Of a stretch of DNA of 64,000 nt, positions 58,232 to 64,000 are shown in pieces. A model generated the notes under the pieces. That model was not told the origin of the DNA. It saw only the letters and a program-made list of their open reading frames with translations, and made no database searches. Made by a program: the position numbers and the translations under genes. Origin of the DNA: Sialis fuliginosa (lineage: Eukaryota; Arthropoda; Insecta; Megaloptera; Sialidae). Position 1 is the first letter of the stretch; each line of letters opens with the position of its first letter. The stretch covers positions 22,764,701 through 22,828,700 of the forward strand of contig OY540816.1 of NCBI GenBank assembly GCA_961205875.1, written 5' to 3'.

Positions 58232-59370
58232 CAAATTAATATTGTATGTTCCGCGCGAATTACAATCTCGCTTCTTTTTACACGTTCGTAAAATATGTAT
58301 GTTCTGTTTCAAACATACGTTCATTGACTAACTCCACCCAAAAAAACACAGCTTCTAGGTTTCTAGGTCTGTGAGAAATTTGAAATTAATAAAATATTGG
58401 CACGTACAGTCACCTGCATTAATGGTCTTGCAGTTTGTATTCATTTTCGTTTATCATAAACTTAGTAGGCTCCTCCCATTTGTGCAATTATAATATTTAA
58501 ATCATTTCTCCATGTATCAAACAAAGACAGATATTTTGAAATCCATTTGCTAGATAAAGAACTACTCTTCGTTTATAATACATAGGTACTCATATATATT
58601 TGTGCAATTAAATTATTATGTAATCTATTGAAAATTGTATACGTAAATTTTGGGGCAATAAATATTTGATATTCCGAATTTTAGTTTTTAAATATATTAA
58701 ACTTGATAGAAAAAGATAACCGATGATGTTTGTCTTTAAATTTGGAATCTGTTGTAAGCGATTCTAGCCTTTAGGGTGTCAGACGAGTTCTACAGGCGAC
58801 TGTACCTACGTTTCGAATTCATGAGAAGTTATCATCAGGAGTTAAATAATTACAATACTGATATTATAAATGCGAAAGTGTCTTTGTCTATCTGTTTGTT
58901 AACTTTTCACGGCTAAGCCGCTGAATTGATCTTGATTTTTACAAACATATATTGACTAATTCCACAAAAAATACAGCTAGTAGGTTTTTAGATCTGTGAG
59001 AAATTTGAAATTAAGGATGTATGGCACGTACAGTCTGAGTCAAAAATAATGTAAATCTAGATGCAATGAACGATCAAAATCTAATTATGAATTATTCACT
59101 TTAAATGCTTATAAGAAAGTTAAATTGGTTTATATACTACATAAACTATAAAAATAATTTTGTTTAAAACCTTATTTCCCATTATTGACTGTTATTTTAG
59201 AATTTTAGCCAAAAAATTAATATTGTATGTTCCTCACGAATTACAATCTCGCTTCTTTTTACACGTTCGTAAAATATGTATGCTCTGTTTCAAACATACG
59301 TACATTGACTAACTCCACCCAAAAAAACACAGCTACTAGGTTTCTAGATCTGTGAGAAATTTGAAATTAA
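58232..59370 (+). repeat. Repeat family K: two long copies and one partial, with family E and H pieces between
   Basis: 'attacaatctcgcttctttt' through 'tctgtgagaaatttgaaatt' occurs at 58259-58385 and 59230-59367, with a partial copy near 58945-59012. Family H lies at 58455-58580 and family E at 58857-58940. The order suggests a duplication of about 970 bp followed by divergence. Confidence 0.7.
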
Positions 59371-59439
59371 AAAATATTGTACACAACACGTGTTTCGAAT
59401 TCATGAAAAGTTACCATCAGACTGAATCTATGAATTCAA

Positions 59440-59545
59440 GTGCCTCTGTTTATTTGTTACCTTTTCACGGTTAAACCGCTGAACGATCTTGATTAAATTT
59501 GGCAGGGAGATAGCTTGCATAGGCTGATAACAGCTAGTTTATAAT
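59440..59545 (+). mobile_element. Short family E copy with both edges
   Basis: It contains 'cacggttaaaccgctgaacg' and 'ggcagggagatagcttgcat' and ends 'taacagctagt'. It is an internally deleted miniature of the family. Confidence 0.6.
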
Positions 59546-59764
59546 AATATTGATAAATAAATCATAAATATAGAAATGTAAATAAAAACATTTCGAGATC
59601 AGGATTTTGATGGAAATATCTATTTTACAAATATTATTAATTCCGTATCTGTCTGTTATTCTTTAAATTCCTGTCACACTTATGGTAAAATATTCCCTTA
59701 CAAAAATATATCTCTCCTTGCAGAATTTAGTATGTAGAAACAATATATCACATGGCAGATGTTT

Positions 59765-60060
59765 TTTAAGGCTCCGTAGAAAACTAGGAACCCTTATAGA
59801 TTTGCTCTGTCCGTCCGTCTGTCTGTCTGTTTGTATATCTATATAAATATTATACCGAATATGATTAAATTTGGTATACTAACGTAGATTGATAACCCAA
59901 AAACAGAAATGGTGACATTTTAAAAAAAAATCACTTAAGATAGGTCTCCTAAAATGGAACAAAAATGTATTTGGATCAATCACGATGTATTTTCGTTCAA
60001 ATTCGTTATCAGAGTGTCCCCCTTCTATTTTCTAAACTATCGATATAAAAAATCGGAACA
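59765..60060 (+). repeat. Lepidopteran-type dispersed repeat
   Basis: 'ggctccgtagaaaactagga' with 'acccttatag' and a CCGT/CTGT tract (59808-59830) matches a repeat type I associate with moths and butterflies. It is non-coding. Confidence 0.5.
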
Positions 60061-60688
60061 AATTTGAGAATATATATTTTAATTAGTACTATCAGTTTCT
60101 GATGGGTAAAACGATGTATCTATCAATTTTTGATATATGCGGTGTTAGAACTTAACCAATAGGAATGAATAGATTGACTATAATTATATAAAGCACTGTT
60201 TTTGAATTTCTAGTGTTTATATTTCTTTGTATGTACTATATTTATTATGAACATTACGAACTTTAATCTGTTGTGAAAACGTTCATAGTCGCTTACCTTG
60301 ACTGCATCAGACTTTAATGAATAACACACCTATACCCACACTCACCCTAATCAGTGGCGTACAAGAAATTTTGTAAAATTTTATAATAAAATAAATAATA
60401 AAAAAATAACATTTTTAAATTACCACCGCTCACCCCTTTTTTATATTAACTCCATCCAACTAATAAGCAGAAGTTTCATTAAAATCGGTTAAGCAGTTCA
60501 TGAATTATTTGCATACAACCGTTTATTGAAATTTGACGGAAAAGTCATTTTCAAATTGATGCAGTTATTAAAAAAAATATCGTTGAAAAGATGTGTTGTT
60601 AAAATATAAAAAAATACGAAAAAAATAATAAATAAAGAAATTTTTTGTAATTGATATTCTATTATACATTTATAACATGTCTTCGTGG
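60061..60688. other. No gene seen
   Basis: AT-rich. 'aaaatcggttaagcagttca' near 60482 is the common core of several dispersed repeats. Confidence 0.4.
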
Positions 60689-60784
60689 TGACGTCAACTC
60701 CTGCGCCAACGCTGATTGGCCAAGGAGCTGATGAGACTACCTTGTATTTATACACTTTGGAGTACGCCGCAATAAAACTGCAGT
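60689..60784 (+). promoter_or_regulatory. Promoter-like cluster: CRE, inverted CCAAT, TATA
   Basis: A perfect CRE TGACGTCA (60689-60696), an inverted CCAAT box ATTGG (60715-60719), TATTTATA (60745-60752) and an initiator-like CAGT (60781-60784) occur in promoter order within 96 bases of locally GC-richer DNA. No coding exon was found downstream, so any transcript might be non-coding or have distant exons. Confidence 0.35.
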
Positions 60785-61397
60785 GAACGCCACTGGCGCA
60801 TTTAATGTAAATAAGTTAATGTTATTTCATAGTGAGTAGGAAATATCTAGATGTTTCTCATTAAACATATACGGAATTTTGCCAACTAAAGCTTTTATAC
60901 ATCTAATTAAGTTTTCTCCATGTAAGAATCTCAACTTTCGATAGACTTGTACCTTGATTACTGTAAAATGGCTCAGCTTTTCCAGAAATTGAACAGAAAC
61001 TTCAGCAGTTTCAACTTCTATTTATATATGTCTGTTTCAACTTACATAAACGTCCTAAATGTTATTTGTAACAAATGTTTACTTTATTAATGAAATTATT
61101 TTAATTACAACCGTCTTGTATTGTAGTTTATATTCTGAGACGTAAATCCCTCTTTATCCGGAATAGTCACAAATTATTAAATGCACTCTTGTAGTAGTTA
61201 TTTCAGAAATTGAATTAGCCACTAAAAGAATAGTGATTTCGAATCGAAAGTGGCGCCATTACGACATTTTTTCTTACTTAGATTTAACAATGTATATGAA
61301 TCAACTGCTTTAGTGAGTTATTAACAATAAATTTATTTATATAAAACTTTTAAAAATCTATCCAAAAATAATTTTTAGTGTGTTTGTAATAAAGACA
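60785..61397. other. No gene seen
   Basis: AT-rich; nothing recognised. Confidence 0.45.
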
Positions 61398-61530
61398 TTC
61401 TGATGTCAAATTCGTTGACTAAACTCAATTCCGATCACGCGTTCAAAAGTTATGGCCATTTTTCTCAAAAATTTTGAAAATACTAAATTTTGGAGAGGTC
61501 ATATCTCGAGAATGGTTTGAGATACAAGAT
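61398..61530. mobile_element. Family C fold-back relic, one arm
   Basis: 'cgcgttcaaaagttatggcc' and 'catatctcgagaatggtttg' with neighbours match the arm of the elements at 4570 and 28355, with clear divergence. The other arm is missing. Confidence 0.7.
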
Positions 61531-62291
61531 TTTTTACTTTATTGAAATCTAAAATTCAATATTTCTTAGTCAAATTTCATGGTTCTAATTTCACTTTTCC
61601 TAGAAATTTCATAGTAAATTTTCAACTTTTCATAAAAATATCAACTCGAATAGATTTTAAAAGTTAATTTATAACATAATATATTAAATTTTGTCACGAG
61701 CGTGACCGGGCGTGAGTGGTACCGAAATTCGTTTAATTAGTAGAAGCTCACGAAGTGAAAACCTTTTGGCATTTTTCCTGAATAATGTAGAATTCACTGT
61801 AAAAATATTAATTACGAACATATTACCTCGGTGTCAATAAAACCATAAAACATATTATATCACCAATGTCTAGAGTCAAAATCATCTGTGCAATCGTATT
61901 AAAAATAAACTAAACATTGAAAACCATAAAAGAACTTGATCCGGAAGCATCATTAAATTCTCGATATCACCAGAACGGAAACAGCATCCACAAAGAGTGA
62001 ATGTGTGTAAGAGAGAGAGACAAATATTAATTCCATAACGGTCATCAAATCGCCATCATATCTTATATTGTGGAAGTATTTAACCGCACACTGTCTCTCT
62101 TCAATCCAGGGCCGTATCTTCACCCATTTGTTAAATTTAATTACAAATACAAATCCCATAGCCATAAAAATTGTAATAGCTTAGATTTACAACACGTGTT
62201 TCAATAGCAATGCTATCTTCGTCAGAGTTTTAAGGACATATTGATGTACGTTGTAACCACAGTTTTTGTCTATTATTTGTTATAGTTATAA
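61531..62291. other. No gene called
   Basis: The minus frame at 61953-62165 has no recognised motif. The rest is AT-rich. Confidence 0.4.
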
Positions 62292-62740
62292 GGTACTGGT
62301 ACCAGTTATGGCCGCTATAAAAGTAAAGTTTACTGTTTTTGTGATTGACGGGCTTTTTTTGTAATTCTCATGTTACTAATAAAACAAGTAACTCTTTATT
62401 TAATCAAATATAGTTTGTTTTTTAAATTATAACCTTTTATTTTGTTTATGTTTTTTCTCCAGTATTGGATAAAGTAAAACCAGTAATGAGCACGCAGTAA
62501 TGGACACTTAAGTACTACGATACAAAAGATATAAAAGAAAGAATCGTCAAATTAGAGACAATATAAAGCAGTTGCTATGATAATATAATAATTAATAAAT
62601 AAATTATACTAATAATTAGTTTAAATGTCCACCATTTTGACACCTATTGACCGATTGTCATCAAATCACGCTGTAAGACAGTTAAATGTATATAGATTAA
62701 TATTCAAAAATGATAGTAATCAAATATCAACAAATTAATA
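62292..62740 (-). mobile_element. Family A MITE, inverted, right end missing
   Basis: It starts GGTACTGGTACCAGTTATGG and runs through all inverted blocks to 'gtaatcaaatatcaaca', then AT-rich sequence replaces the terminus. Confidence 0.8.
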
Positions 62741-63227
62741 ATATTAATAATAATTAATAATTTCAAACAATTAATATTTATTTTAAGAACTAAATGATAC
62801 GCCACTGACTTTACGGAGCACATTTTTGTGGAGCACACTGGTAACAATGTTAGGTATTAAAAAACGACATAATTTGTAGGAAAATAACTATACCTAATAA
62901 TAATTATATGTATTTTTTGTTGATGAAGAAATAAACAGAAATGCACCGAAGCATGGAATTCTGCGGTGCTTAATTAAGAGAGTAAAGACATACATTATTA
63001 CAATTACCATAACCGACATAGCACGGTGGTTTCATCTTGGAATACTGTAAGGTGACACCAACAACACGAAAGTGAGATTTAAACACTGAATTACAACTTA
63101 ATGTAATTGTAAATAACATATATATGTATGTATGACATATATGATATCTAATATCATATACGTATATTATGAATTATTTAAAATATATTCTGATATTAGA
63201 AAATATCAATTGTAAATTTTCTTTTAA
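62741..63227. other. No gene seen
   Basis: A short relative of the 55135 duplication lies at about 62810-62860. The rest is AT-rich with AT dinucleotide runs. Confidence 0.45.
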
Positions 63228-63810
63228 TATTTTGTTTATGTCTTTTCTCCAGTTATGGATAAAGTAAAACCGCAGTAATGGGCACCCAGTGATGGACACT
63301 TGTTAAAGATTACTAATGAGACAATGATGATTAATAGGATACCCAGTGATGTGCGTAGATAATACATTGAAGATGTGGAATATTTATGTAAAGTACTGGC
63401 ACCAGTCTTGGACGCATTAAGAGCATGGTATATTGTTTTTTGGGATTGATGGATTTATTTTTTTATAATTCTCATAAACTCATGATTAGTAATAAATCAA
63501 ATACCCCTTTATTAAATCAATTTAATTAACAAAGTTCACAAATATAGTTTTTTATATTAAATTATAGCCTTTTAATTTGTTTATTTTTTTTCTCCAGTAA
63601 TGGGCACCTAGTGATGATAAGTACTACGACACAAAAGTTATAAATTCAAGAATTGTAAATTTAGAAACAATGTAAAATTGATGCTATGATGATATAATTA
63701 TTAATAAATTGATTTTTACTAATAATTAGTTTAAATGTCCACCATTTTGACACCCATTGGCCGAGTGTCATCAAATTAAGCTGTTTTACAGTTAAATGTC
63801 TATAGATAAC
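63228..63810 (-). mobile_element. Two family A MITE copies, inverted (fragment, then a near-complete one)
   Basis: The fragment 63228-63345 has the 'tttctccagttatggataaa' block only. The second copy starts AGTACTGGCACCAGTCTTGG at 63392 and runs to 'ctgttttacagttaaatg', where a family F element interrupts. Confidence 0.75.
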
Positions 63811-63818
63811 TATTTATC

Positions 63819-64000
63819 TCCGCGGCTTCGCTCGCGTGGACTACCAAATTATTGTTTAGGATTTTTGAAAAATATATGTAGTTGAATTATTTTCGACCTT
63901 TTGATTCTACACAGTTCTTTACTACATTGTTTTGTTTAATATTTAACGGTTTAAGCAGCGTATTGCAAAAGAGCGTGCTGGCAACGATTTGATTTACTAT
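63819..64000 (-). mobile_element. Family F copy, inverted, running off the window
   Basis: It starts with the inverted tail 'ccgcggcttcgctcgcgtgg'-type sequence and continues into inverted blocks ('gcagcgtattgcaaaagagc') to the window end. It has been inserted into, or joined to, the preceding family A copy. Confidence 0.7.

Noticed and set aside
61953-62165. 70-residue minus frame
   Set aside because: No recognisable motif, no splice partner, ordinary AT-rich composition.
1-64000. Retrovirus-like, LTR, Polinton or other virus-derived elements, and tRNA/rRNA genes
   Set aside because: I saw no reverse transcriptase, capsid, envelope or integrase-like frames, no paired long direct repeats with such content, and no convincing tRNA A/B boxes.

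Overview
The window looks like insect nuclear DNA, most likely from a moth or butterfly. It is strongly AT-rich and packed with short interspersed repeats, microsatellites and intron-bearing genes with GT-AG signals. Several repeats resemble ones I know from lepidopteran genomes: a unit around 'ACCGCTGAACCGATTTTGATG', a tail 'GAGCGAAGCCGCGGGAACAG' followed by CTAGT, and a unit starting 'GGCTCCGTAGAAAACTAGG'. The order-level call rests on recall and was not searched. There are no rRNA or tRNA genes, no CRISPR, and no retrovirus, LTR-element or Polinton open frames that I can see.

The main object is a 4.2-kb DNA transposon at 8527-12709. Its ends, 5-bp GC-rich target duplication (CGGCG) and the C-terminal half of its large open frame identify it as a Transib, the superfamily related to RAG1. 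Each end reads like a 23-spacer recombination signal: CACAGTG, 23 bases, then ACAAAAT. Inside the Transib gene lies a piece of a second, unrelated transposon, a Mutator-like element (MULE). This piece replaces the middle of the Transib transposase. The two are joined in frame, giving one uninterrupted 897-residue frame (9877-12570): MULE N-terminal and catalytic region, then the Transib/RAG1-like catalytic core with its acidic and zinc-binding residues present. The original Transib N-terminal exons remain upstream (8798-9456).

One host gene is well supported: a two-exon gene on the minus strand (35581 to 33480) encoding a secreted Phe/Pro/Gly/Ser-rich protein of about 274 residues. Weaker host candidates are a signal-peptide-like first exon at 21567-21621 (+), a terminal exon at 18543-18731 (-), and a promoter-like cluster (CRE, inverted CCAAT, TATA) at 60689-60784.

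The rest is mostly repeats. Family A is a roughly 0.5-kb MITE with ends GGTACTGGCACCAGTCTTGG, about 20 whole or partial copies throughout. Family B is 0.5-0.8 kb, ends TGCTTCCTCG, and carries a GACA microsatellite. Family C is a fold-back element with arms of about 340 bp (4570-5284, 28355-29092, relic at 61398). Families E and F look Helitron-like. There are several one-off hairpin MITEs, many two- or three-unit tandem duplications of 130-260 bp, and a 12-unit satellite of about 183 bp at 36671-38815.
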